Shown here: positions 41,172-51,143 of the stretch, one piece after another
Position numbering within the stretch: the stretch's first letter is position 1
Layout: each line of letters starts with the position of its first letter
Assembly (NCBI GenBank): GCA_009991955.1
Contig: JAACWS010000019.1
Span: forward strand, 1-64,000
Direction of reading: 5' to 3'
Length of the DNA stretch: 64,000 nt
DNA from: Spirochaetales bacterium
GTDB lineage: Bacteria > Spirochaetota > Spirochaetia > DSM-27196 > Salinispiraceae
Position numbers and translations under genes: made by a program
Notes under the pieces: generated by a model
Database searches by the model: none
What the model saw: the letters and a program-made list of their open reading frames with translations, nothing else
Told to the model about the DNA's origin: nothing

Positions 41172-42923
41172 ATGTTACATTCTATCAAACAAAAGTTCGA
41201 ATCCGAAAGCATACAAAGGCGAATGAAGGTACCTTCCCTACTCCTTATGCAAGGATTGTATACCTTTGCGTATTTGGTGTCCTTTGTGAGTCGGTACTTT
41301 ATTACCGGTGACCTCGTCTTTGCTTATCTTGGCGGGGTCCTAAGCATGATCCTGGCCTTTATAGCCTTGGCCTCGGGAAAGCTCGATATTTCTCTCTTGC
41401 TCACCGTTATCGGGGTGGTCATCGTAGAAATTATCTTACTCATTATAAGTAACGGGACGTCCAATGTCCAAATTGCTATTACTGTTCTCGGGAGTTCGGG
41501 GGTTCTTCTAACCGCAGCCCTTCTGGTAGATAATCGCCGCATTCTTGGGGTAATTGCCGGGATAGTAGCTCTTCAAGTGATTCTTAGTTTGGTTGGAGGA
41601 ATGGTAGGCGTTTTGGTTCCGGTAGTCGAAGAGGTTGCCGAGTGGGATGGGGTAAGCTCTGCTACCTGGGAGGGCGAAGAGAGTCTATCGTCGGTCGATG
41701 CTGTCAGCGGTGCTACCGACTGGCAGGGACGGGTAATAAGCGAAAATACTACTGCCCTCTTTTACTTCCTCGTCCTGGCAATGCAAATTCTTCTATTCTA
41801 TGAAAACACTGGTCGAACATTCCGCGAGGTAGAAGCCCAAAAACGGCGGGTAGAGGGCCAAAAAAAAGCCGGCGAAGACCTCATTGCCTCGACCTCGGCG
41901 CAACTTCAAATTTACCAAGGTCTGGACACCGCCGGGGAAAAAGGCCGCGAGTCCTTAGAACGGATACAAAACGCATTAAAAGATATAGAACAACGGGTCC
42001 AGCAACTGAAAGCCAGTTTAGATCTAAGCAAAAGGTCAATTGCCCAGACCGAAGATTCTTTCCAAAAACTAAAGGCAACCGCCCAAGGCCAAATGAGCCA
42101 CGTCACCCAATCCAGTGCATCGATCGAAGAAATGGCTGCCTCGATAGTCAATGTAGGTTCGGTAGTAGGCCAACGGCAGCAAAACGCCCAGAGGCTCTTA
42201 CAGACCGCCGAAAAGGGCGCCGAAACCCTCGAGTTTGCGGCTGCCAGTAGTAAAGAAGTCCTGGCAAACATCGACAAAATCAACGAGATGATTGCAGTCA
42301 TCTCGGGGGTCGCCAGCCAGACGAACCTCCTGGCTATGAATGCAGCAATCGAAGCCGCCCACGCCGGTGATGCAGGGAGAGGATTTGCGGTAGTTGCGGA
42401 TGAAATTCGAAAACTCGCCGAGTCCAGTGCCGGAAGTGCCCGCTCGATCCGAATCAACCTCAAAGACCTCATACAAAATATCGAAGAGTCGAACCGAACA
42501 ATTTTGGGTTCCTCGGCGTCATTTGGCGAAATTACCCGGGACGTGCAGCAGGTCCTTGGTGGACTAAACGAGATGCATATGAGCACCCAGGAACTTAGCG
42601 TCGGAGCAAAAGAAATTCTTGAAAGTACCGGGATGCTCAATTCCCAGACCCAAGAACTCTCCTTAGTCCTGGGCGAAACCGAACAAGTCCAATCCAGCTA
42701 CCGAAAGTCCGAGGCAGAAATCGAAGTTTCGGTCGGCCTCGTGGCGAACAGCACCCGTTCAATAACCCAAGGAGTCGAAGATATAGCTCGAGCGATAGAG
42801 GACATTCAAAACGTTGCTCGAGCCCTGGAGGACCATGGCCGCGCCCTGGAGATGGATATCGAAAATGTAAGGACCTCCCAAGACCAAAAACCTCTTACAA
42901 CGCCAGAAACCACAGAGGTGTAG
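41172..42923 (+). CDS. Methyl-accepting chemotaxis protein with multi-TM N-terminus
   Basis: A 583-residue chemoreceptor. The N-terminal 220 residues contain about six TM helices and an acidic extracellular loop ([16 protein letters not shown]) before the last helix. No HAMP domain is evident; a coiled coil (about 210-300) leads into the signalling domain. The CheA/CheW-binding hairpin tip is [21 protein letters not shown] followed by [17 protein letters not shown] (about 380-420). Because the sensing region is mostly membrane, it may detect a hydrophobic compound, the membrane state or a partner protein. Its last 29 nt overlap the convergent AEC transporter gene. AGGAG lies 12 nt before the ATG. 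Confidence 0.92.
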   Translation: MLHSIKQKFESESIQRRMKVPSLLLMQGLYTFAYLVSFVSRYFITGDLVFAYLGGVLSMILAFIALASGKLDISLLLTVIGVVIVEIILLIISNGTSNVQIAITVLGSSGVLLTAALLVDNRRILGVIAGIVALQVILSLVGGMVGVLVPVVEEVAEWDGVSSATWEGEESLSSVDAVSGATDWQGRVISENTTALFYFLVLAMQILLFYENTGRTFREVEAQKRRVEGQKKAGEDLIASTSAQLQIYQGLDTAGEKGRESLERIQNALKDIEQRVQQLKASLDLSKRSIAQTEDSFQKLKATAQGQMSHVTQSSASIEEMAASIVNVGSVVGQRQQNAQRLLQTAEKGAETLEFAAASSKEVLANIDKINEMIAVISGVASQTNLLAMNAAIEAAHAGDAGRGFAVVADEIRKLAESSAGSARSIRINLKDLIQNIEESNRTILGSSASFGEITRDVQQVLGGLNEMHMSTQELSVGAKEILESTGMLNSQTQELSLVLGETEQVQSSYRKSEAEIEVSVGLVANSTRSITQGVEDIARAIEDIQNVARALEDHGRALEMDIENVRTSQDQKPLTTPETTEV

Positions 42924-43815
42924 TAACCACCGACAGGAAAGTCGATATCGAAATAATCTCCCCCGCAAGATTCGAATCTGCCCCGTAGGCATCGGCCATA
43001 ACAAAACTGGCAACGGCCGTGGGGCTTCCCGCCCCCAACACCAGTATGGCCCTCATCTCTCCAGAAATCCCCATCCAACTCGTCCCAAAAAAGACTATTG
43101 CAGGCAATAGGATAAGCTTGAGGGCGACACTTGTTCCCCACAGCACTCGACCGTGATTAATACTCGTTAAACTCAGGGAGCCCCCGATGCTCATGAGAGC
43201 TAGGGGTAGGGTTAAACGAGATAGATAGGTAAGGGTCGAATCAAGGGCTTTGGGAACAGAGATACGGAAAAACGCAAAGACTAACCCAAAGACCAACCCC
43301 CAAATAAGGGGATTCCTCACCAGGTCCCGAAAGAATGAACCCAGGGCGACCCTTAGACTTCCACCCTTTTCGAACCCCAGAATGATAATTGCCAATACAT
43401 TATACAAGGGCATAACCACCGCAATGAGGACCAAGGTGTAGGCGACCGCGGCCTCGGACAACAAGCCCTTAACAACCGCCAAGGCTATTATGGCCAGGTT
43501 TCCCCGAAAGGCTCCCTGGATGGCCGCCTTGACCATGGACGAAGGAAATCGCCGAAGCAGCAAAAAAGCTACCCCAATAATCCCGAAGGTAGCCAGAACA
43601 AAGACCCCAAGTCCACCCAAAAGCTCCATGGGTACAGAAGAAATTTCCCGCAAGTCCTGAAACACCATCGCAGGCATGGCAAAGGAAAACACAATCTTAT
43701 TGGCCCGACTTATGAAGTCGTCGGACAGAAATTTTGATCTCTTTAAGTAGACCCCAAGGAAGATGAGGGCAAAAATCGGGAACACCCCTTCGAGGGCGAA
43801 TAGGAGGGTCGACAT
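42895..43815 (-). CDS. AEC (auxin efflux carrier) family transporter
   Basis: A 306-residue permease with about ten TM helices: [21 protein letters not shown] at the N-terminus, [49 protein letters not shown], and [20 protein letters not shown]. These are typical of the AEC family, whose bacterial members move malonate, malate or other small acids. The substrate is not predictable here. The ATG at 43815 was chosen over a TTG 19 codons upstream. It is convergent and overlapping with the MCP gene. Confidence 0.87.
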   Translation of the reverse strand: MSTLLFALEGVFPIFALIFLGVYLKRSKFLSDDFISRANKIVFSFAMPAMVFQDLREISSVPMELLGGLGVFVLATFGIIGVAFLLLRRFPSSMVKAAIQGAFRGNLAIIALAVVKGLLSEAAVAYTLVLIAVVMPLYNVLAIIILGFEKGGSLRVALGSFFRDLVRNPLIWGLVFGLVFAFFRISVPKALDSTLTYLSRLTLPLALMSIGGSLSLTSINHGRVLWGTSVALKLILLPAIVFFGTSWMGISGEMRAILVLGAGSPTAVASFVMADAYGADSNLAGEIISISTFLSVVTTPLWFLAL

Positions 43816-43970
43816 CTGGCTATCTTGCCCTATCTTGACCCCTTCGGACAAGCCCAGTAAGACGGGAGTCAATCAGAATGGACTCAATCAGAAAGGAAGA
43901 GAGCCTAAACCCTCGGCCTTAATTTTCCAGCCATCATTATTCGAAGACCCCGAGGCCGAGTAGATTTAGC

Positions 43971-43986
43971 CCTAGAGCCCTCTAGG
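43971..43986. repeat. 16-base inverted repeat downstream of the GH16 gene
   Basis: CCTAGAG and CTCTAGG arms are separated by CC. The site lies 19 nt past the GH16 stop codon, at the end of the sugar operon and upstream of the AEC gene. No T-run follows on the minus strand, so a classical terminator is doubtful. It could be an operator for the AEC gene or a weak hairpin at the operon end. Confidence 0.3.
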
Positions 43987-44004
43987 ACCACGAGAAAAAG
44001 GAAA

Positions 44005-44799
44005 TTACCTTCGACTATAAACCCGTACGTAGTCGACTTCCATTCGGTCGGGGAAAGCCTCTCGATCTACACCCTCGGCGCCACCCCATTCGCCTCCAAC
44101 AGCCAGGTTCAATAGCAGGTAGAACGGAACATCAAAGGGCCAGGCTTCCCACCCGGTTCCCTCATTAGGATACTGGGTGATAAACTGGTCATCTACATAA
44201 AAATCGAGGGCTTCTTCGGTCCATTCGAGAATGTAGGTACGAAACTCCGTCGATGCAGTCGGGACAGACAAGGTTCGGGTAAAGTTATTACCCAGGGACC
44301 AGTTGTACTTCGACGTATGCACCGAAGAGTGAATAATCCCCGGCTGGTACCCAACAAACTCCATCAGGTCGATTTCGCCACTATGGGGCCAACCGTATCG
44401 CCCATCGGTGCTTACCGGCAAGAACCAAATCGCGGGCCAAGAACCCTTGGCGGAGGGCAGTTTTGCCCTGACTTCAATTCGGCCCTCGAATATATCTTTT
44501 TTAAACTGGGTAGTAAGTCTTGCGCTCGTATACCCCCGAGTTGTCCCCGGTATAGGTAGAGCCTCAATTACCAGCACCCCATTCTCTACTCGAGCATTCT
44601 CGGGCTTCGAGGTGTAAGCCTGAAGTTCACGGTTGTAGGTTCCAGGGGGTAAGACCTCGAAGTTCCAAATATCGGAGTCCGGTGCCCCGGCCACTTCAAA
44701 CTCATCGTTCCAATCCAGGCGATAGCCCTCGGGAGTAGGAACCGTATTTTGACACCCAAGTATCAGGAGCGAACCAAGAAAAGCAACAAGTACCTTCAT
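44005..44799 (-). CDS. GH16 beta-glucanase lipoprotein
   Basis: A 264-residue glycoside hydrolase of family 16. The signal peptide ends in a lipobox (LLILGCQN, Cys16), so the enzyme is tethered to the membrane. The catalytic motif is GEIDLMEFVG with the two Glu residues of the E-x-D-x-x-E pattern, preceded by GSWPAIWFLP and followed by HSSVHTSKYNW and YVDDQFITQY. This pattern is that of laminarinase or lichenase-type beta-1,3(4)-glucanases. The ATG is 1 nt after the phosphorylase stop. It is the last gene of the ABC transporter-phosphorylase operon, so it should cut polymer at the cell surface to feed uptake. Confidence 0.92.
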   Translation of the reverse strand: MKVLVAFLGSLLILGCQNTVPTPEGYRLDWNDEFEVAGAPDSDIWNFEVLPPGTYNRELQAYTSKPENARVENGVLVIEALPIPGTTRGYTSARLTTQFKKDIFEGRIEVRAKLPSAKGSWPAIWFLPVSTDGRYGWPHSGEIDLMEFVGYQPGIIHSSVHTSKYNWSLGNNFTRTLSVPTASTEFRTYILEWTEEALDFYVDDQFITQYPNEGTGWEAWPFDVPFYLLLNLAVGGEWGGAEGVDREAFPDRMEVDYVRVYSRR

Positions 44800-44800
44800 T

Positions 44801-47800
44801 TCAGAACCTCACTTCGATATGGGAAGCCTTTTGCTCTCGAATCTGTTCGGCGACCCGTCCCCGGATCAACGAACCTTCTATCTGTGATACGGAGGATTGG
44901 GAGTCTCTCCAGGTTACCAAATACTCCCGAGGGTGCTGGTCCCCAAAAAGATTTCGTTTTTGGGGATTCAGAAACCTTACCCGGGTACTCCCCAGAAAAG
45001 TTGCCTCGATCGATCCATCATCCAAAAATAGCCAGCCCGGTAGTAGCGGCACAAATCCCAAGGACAGTTCTCCATCCTCGTAACCGAAGGGATGCAGTCC
45101 CCACAGGGCCAATTGTATCATACTCAGAAACTCGGCGGTCGAACCAGAGAGCCGCGCCACGAACCCTCTTCCCCATAACTCGGGATCCGGATGGGCGCTG
45201 GACACAATAAAAGACGAATTTTCTAAGATACTCCGACCGTAGGTCGCCTCGTCCATGAAGGGAGGCATGCAGGTCCTAGCGTCTTCCCAAAAAAGATCGG
45301 CCCGTCCAGCCTTAAGGATTTCCAATAAAAATTTGTACTCCATATGAAGCCATATCGATTCGTTTTCTAACCAACCGGGAGGAAAGGCCCGGGTCCGTCC
45401 TATTTGTAAGGGCAAGTGGGCAAGGGACTCGTTCACCTTATACATAGAAAGCTTCTGGTCGAAAAGGTTCGAACTCCTAACCCGGTTTCGAATGTCCTGG
45501 GCTAATTCGGGAAAAACTTTGACAAACTTTACGACCCCTTCCAAGAAAAGGGGAAGGGCAGAGTACTCCAGGTCGTGGACCTGAATTTCCGGGGTACCTT
45601 GGGCGTTCTTGCTCGCCGTCCACGACTTGGCCTGGGCCCTATAGTAGGTAGGTGGAAGTTCGGTAGACGAGTCCTGCCACCGCTGCAGGGCTTCGGAAAG
45701 GTCTTCAAAAACGGCTTCTAGCCACTGCTCGAGCTCCGATACCTCGAGGGCGTGTTGGCCATGTTCTCTTTTCGCGTAGAGCTCGTGTCGATAGTGCTCC
45801 CGCAGACTATTCATGCCGTCCCAGTACCAGAAGCGACTTTTACCCTCCGAACGATATGCTGTCCACAGTTGGTGGGTTTCCTTTAAAAGGGCCACCGCGG
45901 GAATGGGAAGCTGGATCGATTCGGGCCTGACTGCTACCGAGAGGGCAGTCCAACGGTCCTTTAGCTCCTTTACGAGTCGGTAGAGCTCTGCCAGTTCACT
46001 GGTAGAGGATCCGAATTGAGCCGGAAGGCCATTGAGTGCATCGTACCACCCCGGCTTGCCCGCCTCCATTTCGATTCCGATACCCTGGGCGTCGAGAGTG
46101 GTGTACTTTACCGCGGCCAAAACGAGTAGTTTTTCAAAAAGCGTATATCGAAGGCTCCCATGTTCGCGTTCTTCTTTGGTTTGGGGAAGATGTTCAATTT
46201 CCTCGATGCTCTTATATTGATACACCGCTCCCGCATCCTCGACATACCTTCGATTCCTGGGAAGGACATGGGCATCGTTGGAGTAGAACGTGTAGCCTCG
46301 ATCGTCAAAGTAAAGGTCCTTGGCCCTATCGGGATACAATCGCAGGTACTCGTCAATAAGGTCTTGTCCGTAGGTCCAGTGATCTACCCAGTATCCTTCG
46401 CCAAATTCTGCGGTACTCTTGACCCTACTTTGAGCAATAATCGTTTCTAAGGGTTCAGATCTCTTGGTTGCAGTCAAGCTCCCAAGGGTTCGGCTACCCT
46501 CCAGGCCCGGAACTTCTATTGCCAGTCCGGTTACCAGGAGCGGATTATACCCATCGGCCTGGATAAGATTCATGAATTCACGAATATCCCAGGTACCAAC
46601 CCTGGGCTCGTACCAAATTTCGGTCCGGCGATTCTGAAATACGTCCCGAAAGTTACCCGGACCTCGAGAGTAGTACTCGGGTCGCAAAGAAAACCGGTTA
46701 TAGTCCCGTTCCATGTCACCGTGTTTACGACCAAATAGGTGGTAGGGAATCTCCCCATCGAGAGTTTTCATAATCCAGGGATAACCTCCCCGAAGAAGGT
46801 TATCGAGGTAGGTTTGGGAAAGGTAGGCATCAAACTCCCGAGATCCCGAACGAACGAGACCGGGAGCCAAGAGTTGGGTCAAGAAATTTGCCCCGGCCTG
46901 GCGATTTTTTTCGGTAAAGTTCGGTTCAAGAATGGTTTCTTGGATTTGCACAACCGATTCCCTCTCTCCTGCTGTTCCTATAAAGGTTGTGACGACAAAG
47001 GATTCGCTTGGTTCCAGTCTTCGCTTCCCTCCAGAAAAAGCACAGGGGAATCGACCTACAGCAACCTGGGGTCTAGCCGACAAGCCTGCCAATCCTTTTT
47101 CCATAAACCACGAAGGTGCACCAAACGACGTATCGGATCCAAAAACGAGACTAGGGTCGTAAATGAGTGGCAAAACCTGGGACTCGCCCTCAACAAAGCT
47201 CAGAACCCAATTCCCTCCCCTTTGTTCCCTCACCTCCGTACTATCGGCAAAGGTCGAAGACATTCGAGAATACAGTCCCTTACCCTCAAAGGTCTCGGCC
47301 AGCATCCAACCAGTGAGGGTATTGGCAATATTTTTAGTTCCGTCATCGTTCGAACCAAAGGGTACCAAACGAGATAGACCGTCTAAAAATTCCACCTCTA
47401 CCCCTTGGGCTGAGGTATTTTTGATTTCGAGGGTACGAACCAGCGCCCCAAGAGGCTGTCCAAAGAGACTCGAGTAGGTGACGGTTATTTCGAAACCCTG
47501 GCGAGTTTCAACAAAGCTTACCCGATCTTCGTTTATGAGCATACTTTGTTGGACCGTAAACTCAGAGTCGCCAGAACAATATTCAAAGGGCTCGAAAGAC
47601 TGGCTTGTGGGAGCTTCTACCCGTAGAAATGTTCGAAAACCTTGGGTATGAACAAGAGAATAAGCCTTTACTGCCGGTTGGAACTCGAGGATTGCGCCGT
47701 CTTTATCGCCCCAACCAAATGAGGTTATTCCTTGTCCACGATTGCAGTAAAAGGCCCACATCGGTATGCCCCGGAAACCGGCAATTCCCGGGAGAAAACT

Positions 47801-47842
47801 CGAAAACGCCGGCTTCTTTTGAAAATCCTCTATTCGATACAT
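44801..47842 (-). CDS. Beta-glucan/oligoglucan phosphorylase-like enzyme (GH94-related)
   Basis: A 1013-residue cytosolic protein. The N-terminal part (SFLPGIAGFRGIPMWAFYCNRGQGITSFG, GFRTFLR, EYCSGDSEFTVQQSML) is a beta-sandwich of the kind in GH94, GH149 and GH161 phosphorylases. GNFRDVFQNRR follows in the (alpha/alpha)6 region. GKPGWYDALNGLPAQFGSS near residue 600 aligns with the general-acid Asp segment of GH94 (DWND). Two readings fit: a 1,2-beta-oligoglucan phosphorylase, which the length and N-terminus favour, or a beta-1,3-glucan phosphorylase, which the GH16 neighbour favours. Either would release glucose 1-phosphate from imported oligosaccharides. The ATG at 47842 is used; a GTG four codons upstream is possible. 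Confidence 0.75.
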   Translation of the reverse strand: MYRIEDFQKKPAFSSFLPGIAGFRGIPMWAFYCNRGQGITSFGWGDKDGAILEFQPAVKAYSLVHTQGFRTFLRVEAPTSQSFEPFEYCSGDSEFTVQQSMLINEDRVSFVETRQGFEITVTYSSLFGQPLGALVRTLEIKNTSAQGVEVEFLDGLSRLVPFGSNDDGTKNIANTLTGWMLAETFEGKGLYSRMSSTFADSTEVREQRGGNWVLSFVEGESQVLPLIYDPSLVFGSDTSFGAPSWFMEKGLAGLSARPQVAVGRFPCAFSGGKRRLEPSESFVVTTFIGTAGERESVVQIQETILEPNFTEKNRQAGANFLTQLLAPGLVRSGSREFDAYLSQTYLDNLLRGGYPWIMKTLDGEIPYHLFGRKHGDMERDYNRFSLRPEYYSRGPGNFRDVFQNRRTEIWYEPRVGTWDIREFMNLIQADGYNPLLVTGLAIEVPGLEGSRTLGSLTATKRSEPLETIIAQSRVKSTAEFGEGYWVDHWTYGQDLIDEYLRLYPDRAKDLYFDDRGYTFYSNDAHVLPRNRRYVEDAGAVYQYKSIEEIEHLPQTKEEREHGSLRYTLFEKLLVLAAVKYTTLDAQGIGIEMEAGKPGWYDALNGLPAQFGSSTSELAELYRLVKELKDRWTALSVAVRPESIQLPIPAVALLKETHQLWTAYRSEGKSRFWYWDGMNSLREHYRHELYAKREHGQHALEVSELEQWLEAVFEDLSEALQRWQDSSTELPPTYYRAQAKSWTASKNAQGTPEIQVHDLEYSALPLFLEGVVKFVKVFPELAQDIRNRVRSSNLFDQKLSMYKVNESLAHLPLQIGRTRAFPPGWLENESIWLHMEYKFLLEILKAGRADLFWEDARTCMPPFMDEATYGRSILENSSFIVSSAHPDPELWGRGFVARLSGSTAEFLSMIQLALWGLHPFGYEDGELSLGFVPLLPGWLFLDDGSIEATFLGSTRVRFLNPQKRNLFGDQHPREYLVTWRDSQSSVSQIEGSLIRGRVAEQIREQKASHIEVRF

Positions 47843-47861
47843 AATCTTGGGCACCCTTCTT

Positions 47862-48770
47862 CTACAGGGATCTTTTGTCCAGGCTTTTGGTGATCTTCCG
47901 GTTGACCATGGTCATGAGAAGGATGAAGAAAAACAGTATCCACGCTATGGCGCTAGCTTTACCAAATCGTGTAGCACTCCACCCGGTAAACATTAGGTAA
48001 TACGCACTGGTGAGACCGGTGTTCGCAATTCCACCCATGGTTTGGTAACCACCCATAAGAACGTAGGGTTCGTCGAAGAGTTGCATTCCTCCAATAATAC
48101 TCATGGTTACCCCGAAGAAGATTATGGGCATGAGCAAGGGAACGGTAATGCGCGTATGGGTTTGCCACTTGGTTGCCCCGTCGATGTAAGCAGCTTCGTA
48201 GAGGGTATCGGGTATCGACTGGAGACCTGCCAGGTAGATAATGGTATTCCACCCGATAAAACGCCAGTTGATGAGGGTTGCAATCATGACCTTCGCCGGC
48301 CACTCAGCGGTAAACCAACTTATATTCTCCCCTCCAAAAAAATTCACCAGATAGTTGATCCAGCCAAAGTTGTTGTCAAAAAGTTGGCTAAAAATCAACG
48401 TTGCCGAAACCGTACTGGTAATGTAAGGAACGAAGAAGGCGGTCTTAAAGAACTCCTTGCCCTTTAGCACTTTGTCGTTCAGTCCAATTGCCAAAGGTAT
48501 CGCCACGAAGTGCTGAGTAAACGACCCAAACACCAACAGCCATAGGGTATTGGTAATTGCCCGCCAGAAGAAAGGATCTGAAGTGAGTAAATTTACGTAG
48601 TTACTAATACCCATAAACTCTACGGGCCCCCGCATGGTCCACCGCCAAAGGGACAGGTAGATAGAAAATCCAATTGGATACAGACCAAAGACCAGGAAGA
48701 GGATAAAGAATGGACTAATGAATACGTAAGGAGCAAGACGCTTGTCGGAAAGTAAATTGATTTTTGTCAT
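47862..48770 (-). CDS. Sugar ABC transporter permease, MalF/UgpA type
   Basis: A 302-residue CUT1-family permease with six TM helices. The EAA-type loop that contacts the ATPase is YEAAYIDGATKWQTHTRITVPLLMP. The N-terminal RLAPYVFISPFFILFLVFGLYP is the usual start of the family. AAAGGA precedes the ATG by about 8 nt. It lies 4 nt after the other permease gene. No ATPase gene is present in the operon, so a shared MsmK/UgpC-type ATPase encoded elsewhere must energise transport. The partner genes suggest beta-gluco-oligosaccharides as cargo. Confidence 0.93.
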   Translation of the reverse strand: MTKINLLSDKRLAPYVFISPFFILFLVFGLYPIGFSIYLSLWRWTMRGPVEFMGISNYVNLLTSDPFFWRAITNTLWLLVFGSFTQHFVAIPLAIGLNDKVLKGKEFFKTAFFVPYITSTVSATLIFSQLFDNNFGWINYLVNFFGGENISWFTAEWPAKVMIATLINWRFIGWNTIIYLAGLQSIPDTLYEAAYIDGATKWQTHTRITVPLLMPIIFFGVTMSIIGGMQLFDEPYVLMGGYQTMGGIANTGLTSAYYLMFTGWSATRFGKASAIAWILFFFILLMTMVNRKITKSLDKRSL

Positions 48771-48774
48771 TGGA

Positions 48775-49626
48775 TTATCCTTTCACCGCGCCAGCAGCCA
48801 GGTTTGCGATAATTTTCTTTGAGAAGAAAATAAATATGACAACCAGGGGCAGAATAGAAAGGGCAGTTCCCAACATCAGGCCACCATAGTTTCCGTCACT
48901 TCGTACAAAAAGGGACGATAGAGATACCGGTAAGGTGGAATTACGTGGGTCCGGCAGCATTACCAGGGCGCCCAAGAAGTTATTCCAACTACCTACAAAA
49001 GTGAGAGTTCCCAAAATAGCAATACCAGGCTTTGCTAAGGGAAATACGACTGCGGGTAGAAGCTGAAACTCGTTGAGGCCATCGATTCTCGCGGCATCCA
49101 TGAGTTCTCCGGGAATCGATTCCTCGAGAAACTGTTTCATAAGAAAGATTCCAAAAGCGTTTGCCATTCCGGGAACAATGAGCGGAAGCCAAGTCTGATA
49201 CCAACCAAATGCGACCATCATCCGAAAGAATGGAATGATATTCAAGAAGGGAGGTATAGCCATGGTCATGACAACAAATACCAGGAGGGCTTCTTTGCCC
49301 TTGAAGTCGTACTTCGCAAAAGCAAAGCCTCCAAGGGTACAAAAGAAAATAACCGATGCGGTAGCGAGAACGGCTATTCCCAGACTGTTACCGAAGGACT
49401 GAAGGAACGGAATCTGCCGAAAAAGGGCGTCAAAGTTCTCTGCTACCGATGGGCCAAAGAAAAGATGGGGCGGATTTGCAAATGGAACCCTATGGGTCGC
49501 AAGAACAAATACATAATAGAAGGGAAACACGAAGAGAAAGGCAAAAATACCCAGCCCCCCGTACCTTCCAAGACCGAGGAGAAAGGTTCCGGGGCGTCCA
49601 GACCCTTTCGACTGTACTTTATTCAT
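48775..49626 (-). CDS. Sugar ABC transporter permease, MalG/UgpE type
   Basis: A 283-residue permease with six TM helices. The coupling loop is MDAARIDGLNEFQLLPAVVFPLAKPGIA, and the NNFLGALVMLPDP segment before the last helix is typical of MalG-type subunits. The ATG at 49626 has AAGGAC upstream and was chosen over an earlier Met at 49668. It stands between the binding protein gene (74 nt upstream) and the other permease gene. The binding protein, MalG-like, MalF-like order is reversed with respect to the more common order. It would form the heterodimeric channel with the 47862-48770 product. Confidence 0.93.
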   Translation of the reverse strand: MNKVQSKGSGRPGTFLLGLGRYGGLGIFAFLFVFPFYYVFVLATHRVPFANPPHLFFGPSVAENFDALFRQIPFLQSFGNSLGIAVLATASVIFFCTLGGFAFAKYDFKGKEALLVFVVMTMAIPPFLNIIPFFRMMVAFGWYQTWLPLIVPGMANAFGIFLMKQFLEESIPGELMDAARIDGLNEFQLLPAVVFPLAKPGIAILGTLTFVGSWNNFLGALVMLPDPRNSTLPVSLSSLFVRSDGNYGGLMLGTALSILPLVVIFIFFSKKIIANLAAGAVKG

Positions 49627-49700
49627 TGGAGTGTCCTTCTCAATTAAGGTTCGAGAAGAAACCGGCAAGGGTTATCTTGCCGGTTCTTTTTCTGAAAAAT

Positions 49701-50990
49701 TTACTGAATAGTTGCGATTATCTGGGATCGAGCTTCGTTATAAGCTTCTTCAACCCCCAACTCGCCAGTTATTACGCCGGTTACTGCGTTACCCCAAATA
49801 GCTAGGGCGGTGGCATCGTACTCACTTACCTGCTCGTTTGGCATACTCTGAGCTACATCGGCAAAAATCTGGCGCACTGGTTTGTTTCCAAAGTAGGGAA
49901 CATTTTCGTTCATAACAGGATTTGTGTAGGTCGAAACCAATGCGGGATAGGCATCAATAGTTCGGAATACTGTGAGTTGCGCGTTTTCGCTGGTAGTAAG
50001 GTACTTGATAATTTCCCAGGCTACGGCTTTCTTGTCGGCGGGTACTTGCTCGGGGATTCCAAGATAGGTACCACCAAGGGCTGCAGGTGCCTTTCCAGGA
50101 AGGTAGGTAATTCTCCAGTCGGTTATATCTGGAGCCATCCAGGTTCGCAGAGCTCCACCAAACCATGCACCGTTTACCATAAGAGCAACGTCGCCGTTAG
50201 CGAAGCCTTCTACCCAAGGACCAGACCAGGCACCATAATCGGCGTCCACTCCTCGGTCTCGAATTTCTTTTACTAGTTCCAAAGCCCCCATGAATTTGGC
50301 CTTCGGCTCTAAGGGCTGATTGTTAACAAACCATCCACCCTTTCCGCCACTCAAGGGTACCATCGCTACATCGTTAGGATGGGGAAATGCAATTTGTCCC
50401 GCAGCCTTCAGTCGCTCACTTATGGCAAGAATATCGTCCCAGTTTCGGGCGTTTTCGATTTCCCTAGGGTCTACTCCCGCTGCCCGAACCAAATCTTCCC
50501 GGTAAAACATGACCGCAGGCGCAATATCTACGGGCATTGCTACTAAGGCACCTTCGGTAGTCGTAGCATTTGCCATAGCAAAGGATACAAGGCCACTTCC
50601 TACACTGACCCCGTTAAAGGGTGCGGCTGCCAAGTTGCTAAGACCCCCACCGGCGACAAATTGAGCAATATACCCAACTTCCAAGGCTTCGATGTCATTG
50701 GTTGCCTCGTTAGCCGCCAAGACAGTGGTAAGGCGATTATGGTGACCACCAAAGTCACTAGTTTGATACTCGATGGTAATGTTTGGGAACTTCGCCTTAA
50801 AGTCGGCCGAAGCAAAAACTTCTTTATATGCCGCTTCTAAGTCACCGTAAAGTCCAATACTCACGGTATAAGACTGGGCTGGATCGTAGGCAGCAATAGA
50901 ATCTCCCGCAGCACCGGCTTGTTGTCCACAGGAAACGAGAGTCGCAAGGGCTGCACCCAATACCAAAAGAAACACTAGAATACGCTTCAT
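49701..50990 (-). CDS. Sugar-binding lipoprotein of an ABC transporter
   Basis: A 429-residue family 1 extracellular solute-binding protein. The signal peptide ends in a lipobox (LATLVSCGQQ, Cys21). The core shows FPNITIEYQTSD, VEALEVGYIAQF-like segments (IEALEVGYIAQFVAGG), PAVMFYREDLVRAAGVDP, FANGDVALMVNGAWFG and LGGTYLGIPEQVPADKKAVAWEIIKYLTT, all typical of the group. It should capture oligosaccharides in the periplasm for the two permeases encoded next. A strong AAGGAGG precedes the ATG. As first gene of the operon it has the operator repeats just upstream, facing the ROK regulator gene. Confidence 0.93.
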   Translation of the reverse strand: MKRILVFLLVLGAALATLVSCGQQAGAAGDSIAAYDPAQSYTVSIGLYGDLEAAYKEVFASADFKAKFPNITIEYQTSDFGGHHNRLTTVLAANEATNDIEALEVGYIAQFVAGGGLSNLAAAPFNGVSVGSGLVSFAMANATTTEGALVAMPVDIAPAVMFYREDLVRAAGVDPREIENARNWDDILAISERLKAAGQIAFPHPNDVAMVPLSGGKGGWFVNNQPLEPKAKFMGALELVKEIRDRGVDADYGAWSGPWVEGFANGDVALMVNGAWFGGALRTWMAPDITDWRITYLPGKAPAALGGTYLGIPEQVPADKKAVAWEIIKYLTTSENAQLTVFRTIDAYPALVSTYTNPVMNENVPYFGNKPVRQIFADVAQSMPNEQVSEYDATALAIWGNAVTGVITGELGVEEAYNEARSQIIATIQ

Positions 50991-51008
50991 AGCGCACCTC
51001 CTTTGAGT

Positions 51009-51033
51009 TTAGTTGATTTGATCAACCAACTAA
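51009..51033 (-). promoter_or_regulatory. Operator palindrome before the sugar operon
   Basis: Nested inverted repeats: outer arms TTAGTTG and CAACTAA, inner palindrome GTTGATTTGATCAAC. It lies 19 nt from the binding protein ATG and just beside its ribosome binding site. The half-site ATCAACCAAC recurs at 51121-51130 near the ROK gene start. Binding by the divergent ROK regulator is the simplest reading. Confidence 0.65.
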
Positions 51034-51117
51034 TATTCCCACGACTTTCTTGAGCTGTCAAATACTTTTTCACAAAATGTAGACAAAGTTCGGGGTATAG
51101 CCTAGGATATAGTTTAT

Positions 51118-51130
51118 CGAATCAACCAAC
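51118..51130 (+). promoter_or_regulatory. Second operator half-site, before the ROK gene
   Basis: CGAATCAACCAAC repeats the right half of the 51009-51033 palindrome (ATCAACCAAC, 10 identical bases) 13 nt before the ROK start codon. It probably mediates autoregulation. TATAGC and TATAGT hexamers lie just upstream as possible -10 elements. Confidence 0.5.
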
Positions 51131-51143
51131 CTGGGATAAATGT

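Noticed and set aside
43860-43900. Tandem TCAATCAGAA repeat
   Set aside because: Only two copies with a 15-nt period just upstream of the AEC gene; too little to call a repeat element or operator.
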